DNA from: Natrialbaceae archaeon
GTDB taxonomy: Archaea > Halobacteriota > Halobacteria > Halobacteriales > Natrialbaceae
Reading direction: 5' to 3'
DNA length: 9,779 nucleotides
Assembly: GCA_003552885.1 (NCBI GenBank)
Contig: PUPA01000201.1
Location: 1 to 9,779 of the forward strand
Shown here: positions 9,728 to 9,779 of the stretch, one piece after another
Layout of the letters: every line of letters begins with the position of its first letter
Numbering within the stretch: position 1 is the first letter of the stretch
Notes under the pieces: model-generated
Databases searched by the model: none
Told to the model about the DNA's origin: nothing
The model's input: only the letters and a program-made list of their open reading frames with translations
Position numbers and translations under genes: made by a program

Positions 9728-9779
9728 GTTCCTCCGCCCCACGGCGGCCGTTCGTCCGACTGGGTTCGTCGATCGTCGA
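9728..9779. other. start of upstream non-coding region, cut by the window edge
   Basis: These 52 bp lie upstream of the acs2 TATA box. They are GC-rich, contain GGCGGCCG-type runs and end in a 7-bp tandem repeat TCGTCGA (9766-9779). No gene or clear site can be supported, and the next gene is outside the window. Confidence 0.3.

Noticed and set aside
9766..9779. Tandem TCGTCGA repeat at the window edge
   Set aside because: Only two 7-bp copies of a composition-typical sequence, cut by the window end; no support for a function.

Overview
The window looks like chromosomal DNA of a haloarchaeon (class Halobacteria). Every gene is very GC-rich at third codon positions, the proteins are rich in Asp and Glu, two genes start with GTG behind a GGTGA-type Shine-Dalgarno sequence, and the first gene of each likely transcript has a TTTAT box about 29 nt before the ATG, as in leaderless haloarchaeal mRNAs. 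The C-terminal regulator domains (Bat-type GAF/HTH_10) are also typical of haloarchaea. I cannot name a genus.

Layout: on the + strand there is the 3' end of an unidentified gene (1-339) and a small two-helix membrane protein (432-650). All the rest is a minus-strand acetate-use cluster, read from right to left. It comprises acs2 (9692-7731, acetyl-CoA synthetase paralogue), a 710-residue Bat-like regulator with a tyrosine-recombinase-like N-terminus (7650-5518), a 246-bp intergenic region carrying the acs1 promoter and several palindromes, and then acs1 (5271-3283). After acs1 come a DUF4212 small symporter subunit (3248-2814), a VC_2705-type sodium:solute symporter (2817-1108) and a UspA-family protein (1105-647). 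The cluster converges on the small + strand gene, and the two stop codons share one CTAG.

How the genes may work together: the two-subunit symporter would bring in acetate or another short monocarboxylate, and Acs1/Acs2 would activate it to acetyl-CoA for the glyoxylate or TCA routes. The regulator between the two acs genes is a natural candidate for sensing and control, and UspA is a translationally linked stress or nucleotide-binding partner. The acs / small membrane subunit / symporter order parallels bacterial acs-yjcH-actP, but the small subunit is a different family. The system is a recognisable one. The parts worth a second look are the acs-regulator-acs arrangement, the degenerate integrase domain in the regulator, and matched promoter and translation-start features.
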